Part shown: positions 57,825 through 64,000 of the stretch, in pieces
How positions within the stretch are numbered: the stretch's first letter is position 1
How the letters are laid out: each line of letters starts with the position of its first letter
Assembly: GCF_963668085.1 (NCBI RefSeq)
Contig: NZ_OY764058.1
Location: 1 to 64,000, forward strand
Origin: an uncultured Ilyobacter sp.
GTDB lineage: Bacteria; Fusobacteriota; Fusobacteriia; Fusobacteriales; Fusobacteriaceae
Direction: 5' to 3'
DNA: 64,000 bases
Program-made: the position numbers and the translations under genes
The notes under the pieces: model-generated
Database searches by the model: none
Seen by the model: the letters and a program-made list of their open reading frames with translations, nothing else
Told to the model about the DNA's origin: nothing

Positions 57825-58916
57825 ATGAGAGATGATAAAGTTTATATAAAATTTTTTTTTATAGGCTTGTTACTTGTGATAATACAAAGTTTTTTTCAAG
57901 ATTTAGAAAACTTAAAATTAATAATGAGTAATTTTTATAAATATATTCAGCCCTTTATTTATGGACTTGTAATTGCAGTGATTTTGGAACCGCTAATAAT
58001 TTTTTTCTCAAATAAATTTAATTTTGGGAGGAGACTGGGGATATTTTTTTCATTTTTAATTTTTGTTTTTATCCTTATAGGTGTATTTTTTATAGTCATA
58101 CCGCCTCTTTCAGAGAGTATAGGGGAATTGATAGAAAGTTTTCCTCAGATGAAAACTAAATCTCAAACTTGGGTAATCAAGGTCTTTGAAGCCAATAAAA
58201 GCAGGTTAGCATTTTTGGATGAAAAAGTTTTAAAGGAAAATCTCATGAGTTTTATAGGCTCTCAAGTGTCTAATACTCAATCTTTGGTGATGAGTTTTTT
58301 AGAAAAAATAGTTAAACTGACCTTTTCAATAGTGGACGTATTTTTTGGCTTTTTAATTGCAGTATACTTCTTATTATATAAGGAATATTTTATAAAGTTT
58401 ATCAGGAAAACTCTGTCAATCATTTTGAAAGAAAAGGCTGTTGATGAAACTTTAGATTTTCTTTTTGAAAGCAGGAAAATTTTTCTTAATTATTTAGCAG
58501 GAAGGTCATTAGTTTCACTCTGTGTTGGCGTGGTATGTTTTATAGTAATGTTTTTTACAAATGTGCCCTATGCTGTCTTAATCTCCTTTGTAATTGGCCT
58601 AGGGAATATGATACCTTATATAGGTTCAATAATAGCAGGTATTATAAGTACGGTACTGGTACTATTTACACTGCCCCTTAAAGTTATCCCAATGTGGATA
58701 GCAATACTAGTTGCACAGCAGATAGACAGCTGGATTTTAGGACCAAAAATTTTGGGAGATTCAGTGGGTATGAATCCATTTTGGGTTGTAACGGCAGTTT
58801 TGATCGGAGGAAACATAGGAGGGCCAGTGGGAATGCTAGTAGGGGTGCCTGTATTCGCCATGATAAAAATAATATATTACAAGATGCTAAATAAAAAGGG
58901 TATTTTAGAGTCTTAA
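57825..58916 (+). CDS. AI-2E (YdiK/PerM) family membrane permease
   Basis: 363 residues from ATG 57825, which has GGAGG; an upstream ATG at 57810 overlaps it. About eight membrane segments. It has a soluble central part (residues 95-160), then a conserved C-terminal half with FVIGLGNMIPYIGSIIAG and DSWILGPKILGDSVGMNPFWV, characteristic of the family. Members include putative exporters of autoinducer 2 and Na+/H+ antiporters; the substrate cannot be assigned. Confidence 0.9.
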   Translation: MRDDKVYIKFFFIGLLLVIIQSFFQDLENLKLIMSNFYKYIQPFIYGLVIAVILEPLIIFFSNKFNFGRRLGIFFSFLIFVFILIGVFFIVIPPLSESIGELIESFPQMKTKSQTWVIKVFEANKSRLAFLDEKVLKENLMSFIGSQVSNTQSLVMSFLEKIVKLTFSIVDVFFGFLIAVYFLLYKEYFIKFIRKTLSIILKEKAVDETLDFLFESRKIFLNYLAGRSLVSLCVGVVCFIVMFFTNVPYAVLISFVIGLGNMIPYIGSIIAGIISTVLVLFTLPLKVIPMWIAILVAQQIDSWILGPKILGDSVGMNPFWVVTAVLIGGNIGGPVGMLVGVPVFAMIKIIYYKMLNKKGILES

Positions 58917-59122
58917 GAAATTAAGGATAAAATGTCTCTAATAAAGAATTTAGTTTAAATTTTTATATTAATGGAGTATCATTTATTAACGGGATTTTTC
59001 CAGTAAAACATGAAGACAAGGCAAAAATTTGAAATACTGCCACAAATATTTGGATGGAAATTTTAAATCAAACCAATTAAAAAGCTATTAAAATAAGTAT
59101 TTATTAAAAAGGGGTGGTTTTC

Positions 59123-59293
59123 ATGAAAAAGTGGGTATGTACAATATGTGGATATGTTTATGATCCTGAAAGGGGCGATCCGGAAAATGGGATAGAACCT
59201 GGGACAAGTTTTGAAGATCTGCCTGAAGATTGGCTATGTCCCGTATGTGCAGCTAGAAAAGATGAGTTTGAAGATACTCTTGGTTGTTGTTAA
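59123..59293 (+). CDS. Rubredoxin
   Basis: The 56-residue protein is a one-iron electron carrier. It begins [20 protein letters not shown] and later has [15 protein letters not shown], so the four iron cysteines are the CxxC pairs CTIC (residues 6-9) and CPVC (39-42). The aromatic core residues (Trp4, Tyr11, Tyr13, Trp37) are in place. The C-terminus ends in an extra GCC, which adds two non-ligand cysteines not usual in the family. Rubredoxin feeds superoxide reductase or rubrerythrin in anaerobes; neither is adjacent. GGGGTGG precedes ATG 59123 and a terminator follows. Confidence 0.95.
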   Translation: MKKWVCTICGYVYDPERGDPENGIEPGTSFEDLPEDWLCPVCAARKDEFEDTLGCC

Positions 59294-59297
59294 ATTT

Positions 59298-59323
59298 GAG
59301 TGGGATGATTTCCCACTCTTTTT
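59298..59323 (+). terminator. Rubredoxin terminator
   Basis: GAGTGGGA-TGATT-TCCCACTC followed by T run. Confidence 0.85.
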
Positions 59324-59349
59324 AATTGCTGAGATTTTGATCCTATAAA

Positions 59350-59371
59350 TTATAATCCTTTATAAATTATA
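59350..59371 (-). repeat. Dispersed iteron-like unit (minus)
   Basis: On the minus strand: TATAAT, six bases, AGGATTATAA. AT-rich context makes this weaker than the others. Confidence 0.45.
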
Positions 59372-59491
59372 ATTTATAATATGTAGAAAGTTTTATCTGA
59401 TACTAAGGCAATTAATTAAACACACAAAAAACTTATAAAATTTATGAAAAATTAAAGAGGAAAAATAATTTTAATGGGAATATAGCTAATA

Positions 59492-59569
59492 GATTCTAGA
59501 GAATCATATCTTAAGATTCTCCCGTAAAAACCCCTTTTGAAAAGCTGATGTACCCCTACATCAGCTTTT
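59492..59569 (+). other. Leader-like hairpins and second terminator, possible small RNA
   Basis: GAGAATC/GATTCTC (59499-59521) and the alternative pairing GATTC/GAATC (59492-59505) are followed by a strong terminator AAAAGCTGATGTA/TACATCAGCTTTT (59540-59569). The rubredoxin transcript already ends at 59323, and the next gene has its own promoter at 59578, so an independent short RNA may end here. Confidence 0.4.
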
Positions 59570-59577
59570 TCTATTTA

Positions 59578-59606
59578 TTGACACATATTGTTTTTTTCTA
59601 TAAAAT
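59578..59606 (+). promoter_or_regulatory. Promoter of the RNA methyltransferase gene
   Basis: TTGACA (59578-59583), 17 bp, TAAAAT (59601-59606), 35 bp upstream of the start codon. Confidence 0.75.
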
Positions 59607-59640
59607 GAGGGGAAAATTAAATTTGAGAAGGAGTTTTATT

Positions 59641-60792
59641 ATGGATAAAGTAACCTTGATAGCGTCGGCTGCGATGGGAATAGAAAGTATTGTGGCCCAG
59701 GAAGTAAAAGATCTAGGATTTGAAAATGTACAAACTTTTAACGGGAGAGTTGAATTTGATGGTAGAATAGAGGATATTCCAAAGGCAAATATATGGCTTA
59801 GATGTGCAGACAGGGTATTTTTAAAAATGGGGGAATTTGAAGCATTTACCTTTGAACAGCTTTTTGAAAACGTAAAAAAACTTAAGTGGAACGAGGTTTT
59901 GCCTGAAGACGGTGAGTTTCCTGTGAGCTGGGTAAGTTCTGTTAACAGTAAGCTTTATTCAAAATCTGATATTCAGAGGATAACTAAAAAAGCTATAGTG
60001 GAAAAAATGAAAGAAAAATATAAAAAAGATTATTTTAGCGAAGATGGAGCAACTTATAAAATAAAGGTACAGGGAAATAAAGACAAATTCATAGCCATGA
60101 TAGACACAAGCGGTGAAGGACTACATAAGAGAGGGTATCGGGCAGAGATAAATCAGGCTCCTATGAAAGAAACCCTAGCAGCTGCCCTTGTAAAAATATC
60201 TAGATGGAAGGGTGGAGAACTCTCGCTTCTAGACCCTATGTGTGGGACAGGGACAATCCCTATAGAGGCGGCAATGATAGCTAGAAATATAGCTCCAGGA
60301 TCAAATAGAAAATTTGCCTCAGAAGAGTGGGGTATTATTGAAAAAAATATATGGATAGATGTAAGGGACGAAGCCTATTCTTGTGAAGATCATGAAAAGG
60401 AAGTGAGAATATATGGGTCGGATATGGATGAAGAGGCAATAGAAACGGCTAAAAGGAATGCAGTTTTGGCAGGTATAGAGGATGATATTTTATTTGAAAA
60501 AAAACACCTTTTAGAAATTGAATCACCTTCAGAATATGGATCCATAATAACAAATCCGCCTTACGGGGAAAGACTTCTAGATGATAAGTCAGTAAATAAA
60601 CTATACGGAATATTAGGTGATATATGCAGAATGAGGCTTCCTAAATGGTCGTATTATGTCATAACTTCCTATGAACAATTTGAGAGAGCTTTCGAGAAGA
60701 AATCTACAAAAAATAGAAAACTTTATAATGGTGGAATAAAGTGCTATTTATACCAGTATTTTGGGGCTAGACCTCCTAAAAAAAACATTTAA
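59641..60792 (+). CDS. THUMP-type 23S rRNA methyltransferase (RlmL N-half/YpsC)
   Basis: 383 residues from ATG 59641 (GAAGGAG seven bases upstream; longer frame start lacks one). The N-terminal ferredoxin-like part and THUMP domain cover about residues 1-160 (EFDGRIEDIPKANIWLRCADRVFLKMGEF). A SAM-dependent N2-guanine methyltransferase follows: LDPMCGTGTIPIEAAMIARNIAPG (near 195), then YGSDMDEEAIETAKRNA and TNPPYGERL (catalytic NPPY). It matches the first half of RlmKL and Bacillus YpsC, so it likely makes m2G2445 in 23S rRNA. Confidence 0.9.
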   Translation: MDKVTLIASAAMGIESIVAQEVKDLGFENVQTFNGRVEFDGRIEDIPKANIWLRCADRVFLKMGEFEAFTFEQLFENVKKLKWNEVLPEDGEFPVSWVSSVNSKLYSKSDIQRITKKAIVEKMKEKYKKDYFSEDGATYKIKVQGNKDKFIAMIDTSGEGLHKRGYRAEINQAPMKETLAAALVKISRWKGGELSLLDPMCGTGTIPIEAAMIARNIAPGSNRKFASEEWGIIEKNIWIDVRDEAYSCEDHEKEVRIYGSDMDEEAIETAKRNAVLAGIEDDILFEKKHLLEIESPSEYGSIITNPPYGERLLDDKSVNKLYGILGDICRMRLPKWSYYVITSYEQFERAFEKKSTKNRKLYNGGIKCYLYQYFGARPPKKNI

Positions 60793-60899
60793 ATTTTATA
60801 AAGTTTAAAGAAATTTTATTTATGGCAAGAATTTGATGTAGTTTAGATTTAAAGGGAAATAACGAGGCATAGTCTTATATAAATATTAAATTTCAGATG

Positions 60900-60926
60900 A
60901 AAGAAGCTATTGAAGCTTCTTTCTTT
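60900..60926 (+). terminator. RNA methyltransferase gene terminator
   Basis: AAAGAAGCT/AGCTTCTTT followed by T-rich CTTTTGC. Confidence 0.65.
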
Positions 60927-61024
60927 TGCTATTTTTTATAGGGTCTTTTACTTTTAAATTGATTTAAAGTGTGTTAATATATTAAGATAAATACCATATA
61001 AAAAGTGGCAGGTGAAGTATAGAA

Positions 61025-61798
61025 ATGAAGGTTATTTCGATTTTAAACCAAAAAGGTGGAGTAGCAAAAACAACTTCGGCTCAGAACATAAGCTTCGGGC
61101 TCAAGAAATTAGGGAAAAAGGTACTTCTAATTGATTTTGATCCTCAGGGAAACTTGACCTCAGGGGTTGGAATTGATAAAAGAGGACTTGAAAACACCAT
61201 TTATGATCTAATGAAAGATAGGGCCTTTGGATTACAGAACTTAGGTTTAGACGATGTAATGATGAATAAAGAAGGGGTAGACGTCCTTCCTACAAACATC
61301 AAAATGTCCAAAGTTAACTTAGAGTTAGGTGGAGTTCCAGGAAGAGAAAATCTACTTAAAGAAATACTAAAAGAAGTCTATGGGTATGACTATGTCATTA
61401 TCGACTGCCCTCCGAGTCTTGACAACCTTACATTTAATGCTCTTATTGCCTCTCAAAAAGTGTATATACCGGTTCAGACTGAATTTTATGCATTAGAAGG
61501 AATTGTAGAGCTCATGGATACCATAGATCTAATCACTCAAAGAATGAACGAGGAATTAGAAATAGGTGGAGTATTCGCAACAATGGTAGATGGTCGGATA
61601 AAACTTCATAATGAGGTTATTGAACAGCTAAAGGAATTTTTTGGTGAAAGAATGTTTAATACAACAATTAGAAGAAATGTCAAAGTAACAGAAGCTTCTT
61701 CCTATGGAGTAAGTATATTTGACTATGCATCTAGAAGTAATGGTGCAAAGGACTACCTTGGTCTGTGTAAGGAAATTCTTAAAAGAGAGGAAAGTTAG
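61025..61798 (+). CDS. parA: ParA/Soj partition ATPase
   Basis: 257 residues. It has a deviant Walker A, NQKGGVAKTTSAQN (residues 8-21), then LLIDFDPQGNLTSG (A') and YDYVIIDCPPSLDNLT (Walker B near 120). It lacks an N-terminal HTH, so it is of type Ib/Soj form. It drives movement of ParB-DNA complexes along the nucleoid. It is first in an operon with parB (1-bp gap) and a third unknown gene. AGGTGAAG precedes ATG 61025. Confidence 0.95.
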   Translation: MKVISILNQKGGVAKTTSAQNISFGLKKLGKKVLLIDFDPQGNLTSGVGIDKRGLENTIYDLMKDRAFGLQNLGLDDVMMNKEGVDVLPTNIKMSKVNLELGGVPGRENLLKEILKEVYGYDYVIIDCPPSLDNLTFNALIASQKVYIPVQTEFYALEGIVELMDTIDLITQRMNEELEIGGVFATMVDGRIKLHNEVIEQLKEFFGERMFNTTIRRNVKVTEASSYGVSIFDYASRSNGAKDYLGLCKEILKREES

Positions 61799-61799
61799 T

Positions 61800-62681
61800 A
61801 TGGTTGCTAATAGATTGGGGAATAATCCACTTCTTAACAGAGAGAAAAAAAAAGATAGCTTTGAAGAAAAGAAAGAGCAGATAATAAAGCAGTATGGTCG
61901 CCTTGTTCATATGCAGCCAAAGCTTATAGAAGAGATAGATTTTGAAGATGTCACTTTTATAAATAGGCTTGCTCTGACGTCTGAGGATTTGGAACTAGAA
62001 GAGCTTAAAGAAAGTATAGTTAAAATAGGACTTCTGAACATCATATATCTTCAGGAAAGAGAAAAAGGCAAATACAGACTTGTAAGTGGTTTGAGAAGAG
62101 CTAGGGCAATAAGTGAAATATATAGGGACGGAGGTTCAGTAAAAGGCAAGGATAGGGTTGTTATTTTTGATAAGGAAACTCCTTATGAGCTTTTAGATTC
62201 CGTATCTGTTGATGAAAATATTCAGAGAAAAAATTTGAGTATTTTAGAGCAGTCTTATAAATTTAACAGAGAGGCCGCAAAAAAAGATAAAAAAATAGAA
62301 GAGATTTTAAAAGAATATCATATAAGTAAAAAGACTTTTTACAGAATTAAAAATGCGATAAGCTACCCGAAGGAAATTACTGGAATAATAGAAGACTTGG
62401 GAGCAGATAAGGCTGAAATTTTAAATAAACTGATAATTATTTTGAAAGACAAGATGGATGCCGCCAAGGTGGTTGCAGACTACAAAGACCTAAGCAGAGA
62501 TGAGCTTAGAAACCTTTTAAAAGAGGTCAAAAAGGTAGATAGAACCGAAAAAGTCATAATTAAATATAGTAGCAATGGTTTTAATTTTTCTGTAAAGAAA
62601 AAAGTTCCTGATGAAGTTAAAAAATATTTTGAAAGACTGAAAGAATTTATAGAAAATGACGACTATACATTTTTAAAGTAA
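61800..62681 (+). CDS. parB: ParB-family partition protein
   Basis: 293 residues from ATG 61800, which overlaps the parA end and has AGAGG. The N-terminal CTPase domain has LVSGLRRARAISEI (G-x-RR-x-RA motif, near 96) and VDENIQRKNLSILEQ (ENIQR box, near 137). A helix-turn-helix follows (ISKKTFYRIKNAISYPKEI, near 175). The C-terminus is a dimerisation region. It should bind a centromere-like site; the canonical parS was not seen, whereas a 17-bp GC palindrome recurs at 37610, 43919 and degenerately at 55096. Confidence 0.92.
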   Translation: MVANRLGNNPLLNREKKKDSFEEKKEQIIKQYGRLVHMQPKLIEEIDFEDVTFINRLALTSEDLELEELKESIVKIGLLNIIYLQEREKGKYRLVSGLRRARAISEIYRDGGSVKGKDRVVIFDKETPYELLDSVSVDENIQRKNLSILEQSYKFNREAAKKDKKIEEILKEYHISKKTFYRIKNAISYPKEITGIIEDLGADKAEILNKLIIILKDKMDAAKVVADYKDLSRDELRNLLKEVKKVDRTEKVIIKYSSNGFNFSVKKKVPDEVKKYFERLKEFIENDDYTFLK

Positions 62682-62694
62682 TAGAGGTGATCTC

Positions 62695-63054
62695 ATGTCC
62701 GTTGTTCATTTTGTTCCGAAGGGAAATCTTAATCCTATTTTTGGTGTAAGATTATGTCCTGCCTTCCATAAGTTATTAGACATCATAGATGATAAAAGGG
62801 GAGAAACCTTTATAAAAAAGGCTCTTAATATACAAAAAGAGAGAGCGATAAAATTTAAAGGGTTTACTGATAAGATGGGGAAAAGTGGGACAATAGTTGT
62901 GGTTTATGATTATTTTAACGGCAATGAAAATCCAAAACTCGTCGTTCCTGAAACATCTGATGGGTATTTTGATTTTAAAATTTATGACGTGGACTATAAT
63001 AAGGAAGTAGATATAGAAAACCTTATTGAAAAAATAAAGAGGCTTAGTGTATAA
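62695..63054 (+). CDS. Unknown third gene of the par operon (119 aa)
   Basis: Not recognised. A soluble alpha/beta protein with no signal peptide: an N-terminal strand (VVHFVPKG), a helical middle (FHKLLDIIDDKRGETFIKKALNIQKERAIKF) and beta-rich C-terminus (GTIVVVYDYFNG). It begins 13 bp after parB with GAGGTG and precedes a terminator, so it is translated from the par transcript. A role as partition accessory or regulator is inferred from position only. Confidence 0.7.
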   Translation: MSVVHFVPKGNLNPIFGVRLCPAFHKLLDIIDDKRGETFIKKALNIQKERAIKFKGFTDKMGKSGTIVVVYDYFNGNENPKLVVPETSDGYFDFKIYDVDYNKEVDIENLIEKIKRLSV

Positions 63055-63057
63055 TGT

Positions 63058-63086
63058 ATACCGGTCTATAGGGACCGGTATTTTTA
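63058..63086 (+). terminator. par operon terminator
   Basis: ATACCGGTC/GACCGGTAT followed by a T run. Confidence 0.85.
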
Positions 63087-63102
63087 TATGTTAAGATTAG
63101 AT

Positions 63103-63124
63103 TATAATTTAAAGAGGATGACAA
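63103..63124 (+). repeat. Dispersed iteron downstream of par
   Basis: TATAAT, six bases, AGGATGACAA, just after the par terminator. Confidence 0.65.
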
Positions 63125-63175
63125 TTTTAAAACTAAAATTTAAGAATTTTCTTCTGCTACTAAATTAATTATAGT

Positions 63176-63197
63176 TTATAATCACTTAAAAATTATA
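63176..63197 (-). repeat. Dispersed iteron (minus)
   Basis: On the minus strand: TATAAT, six bases, GTGATTATAA; opposed to the copy at 63103. Confidence 0.5.
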
Positions 63198-63230
63198 AAA
63201 AATATTTTGATTTTACAGAAAGGAGGATAA

Positions 63231-63875
63231 GTGAAATATAGTGACTTTAAAGATATAGGACTTGAGGTCGTGTTAAAAGTCTTGAAAAAAATAGACGATG
63301 AAATAAGAAGATACCGGGAACTAGAAGATTACGAAGGTGTTAATACTCTAGAAAAAGAAGTACTTCCAAAATATGAAAAACTCTACGGAGCTTTTTCTAC
63401 AGATCCAGGTGAAAATATAAAGGATTATAATTTTGAAGCCATAGAAAAATATATTTATGAGATTATGAAAGAAAATGATCTTTCAGAGGACTTTATAAAT
63501 CTTGAAATCCTAAAGAGGAAAAAGTATAGGGGAAACTCTGGATCTGAAGCAGTTGAAAATCTCTACAAGTATGAGTTAGCAGAATTAGGGAAAAAAAAAT
63601 CCATTCTTTTGCAGGAGGCCAATGAAATTTTGGATAAAGAGTTAAAGCTTGAAACTGAGTTATCTGAGGCAATTCAAGAAGATGAACAGATGAAAATATT
63701 GACAAAACTTCCGGAGGTAAGAAGTTCCTACAATAAATTATCTGATAAGATAATGAAATTACACGATAAAATGGTTAAAATAAATGAAAAACTTGAAAAA
63801 AAATGGCCTATTGAAATTTTTGGAACAATTTCTAAGGGGGAACTTTTAAAAGTATATAAAGACGTTATAAAATAA
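63231..63875 (+). CDS. Coiled-coil protein of unknown function (214 aa)
   Basis: Not recognised. The start is GTG 63231 after AAAGGAGG. It is highly charged and predicted mostly helical: Glu/Lys-rich from end to end with long coiled-coil stretches (RKKYRG..., then ELAELGKKKSILLQEANEILDKELKLETEL and KIMKLHDKMVKINEKLEKKW). No cysteines, no signal peptide. It follows the par operon after two iterons and could belong to replicon maintenance, by position only. Confidence 0.65.
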   Translation: MKYSDFKDIGLEVVLKVLKKIDDEIRRYRELEDYEGVNTLEKEVLPKYEKLYGAFSTDPGENIKDYNFEAIEKYIYEIMKENDLSEDFINLEILKRKKYRGNSGSEAVENLYKYELAELGKKKSILLQEANEILDKELKLETELSEAIQEDEQMKILTKLPEVRSSYNKLSDKIMKLHDKMVKINEKLEKKWPIEIFGTISKGELLKVYKDVIK

Positions 63876-63916
63876 TTTAAAAAATTTATCATATATGATA
63901 GAATGGAGATGGTTAG

Positions 63917-64000
63917 GTGTTTAAATGGATAATAGTAGCCATGCTAATAACTGTGGCGATTTATAGTTTTAGAAATAAAGGACTTTTAGGAAAAGTCGTC
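63917..64000 (+). CDS. N-terminus of a membrane-anchored protein (partial)
   Basis: The frame opens at GTG 63917 (GGAG upstream) and runs without stop to the window end (28 codons). It starts MFKWIIVAMLITVAIYSF, a signal anchor or membrane helix, then NKGLLGKVV. Nothing more can be said. Confidence 0.45.
   Translation, partial: MFKWIIVAMLITVAIYSFRNKGLLGKVV

Noticed and set aside
59298..59323. GGGATGAT in the rubredoxin terminator as an iteron
   Set aside because: It is the terminator stem-loop; no TATAAT at the correct distance.
61719..61799. Earlier start for parB overlapping parA by 80 bp
   Set aside because: No ribosome site; ATG 61800 follows AGAGG and begins a typical ParB N-terminus.

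Overview
The window is low-GC, Gram-negative-type DNA with CCA-encoded tRNAs, strong Shine-Dalgarno sequences and consensus sigma-70 promoters. Gene content (MnmA/IscS, NusG-II protein, short Gnd, XRE/TPR regulator, HrcA/CIRCE control of clpB) and AT-rich style suggest Fusobacteriota, for example an Ilyobacter/Propionigenium-like anaerobe. That is an inference; no database was consulted.

Layout. 1-3.2 kb: minus-strand cluster of a GltD-like flavoprotein (cut by the window edge), two rhodaneses and a TVP38 membrane protein. 3.99-4.74 kb: nine-tRNA operon with its promoter and terminator. 4.9-12.6 kb: adenosine deaminase, GNAT fusion protein, galE, hflX and a Na/Pi cotransporter. 12.7-18.3 kb: guanine-riboswitch-controlled guaB, CIRCE-controlled clpB, a cyclic-nucleotide-binding-fold protein and an exported Ni superoxide dismutase. 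18.3-21.5 kb: oxidative pentose-phosphate operon gnd-zwf-pgl. 21.8-26.8 kb: complete 16S-23S-5S operon (minus strand), followed by three more tRNAs. 27.8-41.9 kb: housekeeping genes (HAD phosphatase, iscS-lysE-mnmA, a helicase-nuclease-LexA fusion, psd, mgsA, ygjP, pncB, dtd, HU, citrate synthase). 42-43 kb: decayed IS remnants. 45.1-48.4 kb: plasmid-type replication origin, an array of 18 iterons upstream of a large winged-helix-type Rep gene whose promoter lies inside the iterons. 48.7-58.9 kb: LrgAB, xth, udk, an IS200 element, an XRE-TPR regulator with a secreted repeat-peptide gene, an HD-GYP protein, xpt, riboswitch-controlled guaA and an AI-2E-family permease. 59-64 kb: rubredoxin, an RNA methyltransferase, then a parA-parB partition operon with unknown companions.

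How it fits together. Rep, iterons, ParA/ParB and three copies (two perfect, one degenerate) of a GC-rich 17-bp palindrome that may be the partition site point to a Rep/iteron-driven replicon. An rRNA operon, twelve tRNA genes and core genes such as guaA, guaB and clpB on the same DNA imply a chromid or second chromosome rather than an accessory plasmid. Nine extra copies of the same 22-bp iteron lie in intergenic gaps from 32 to 63 kb, outside the main array.

The most unusual items are: (1) a two-gene operon of an XRE-HTH/TPR regulator and a Sec-exported precursor carrying six copies of SSRRAGSGGW, which looks like a peptide-signalling (RRNPP-like) pair in a Gram-negative background; (2) a single protein joining a UvrD-type helicase, an HsdR-N-like PD-(D/E)XK nuclease and a LexA-type S24 peptidase domain; (3) the iteron origin with its dispersed copies; (4) an exported Ni-SOD whose nickel hook would be exposed directly by signal-peptide cleavage.
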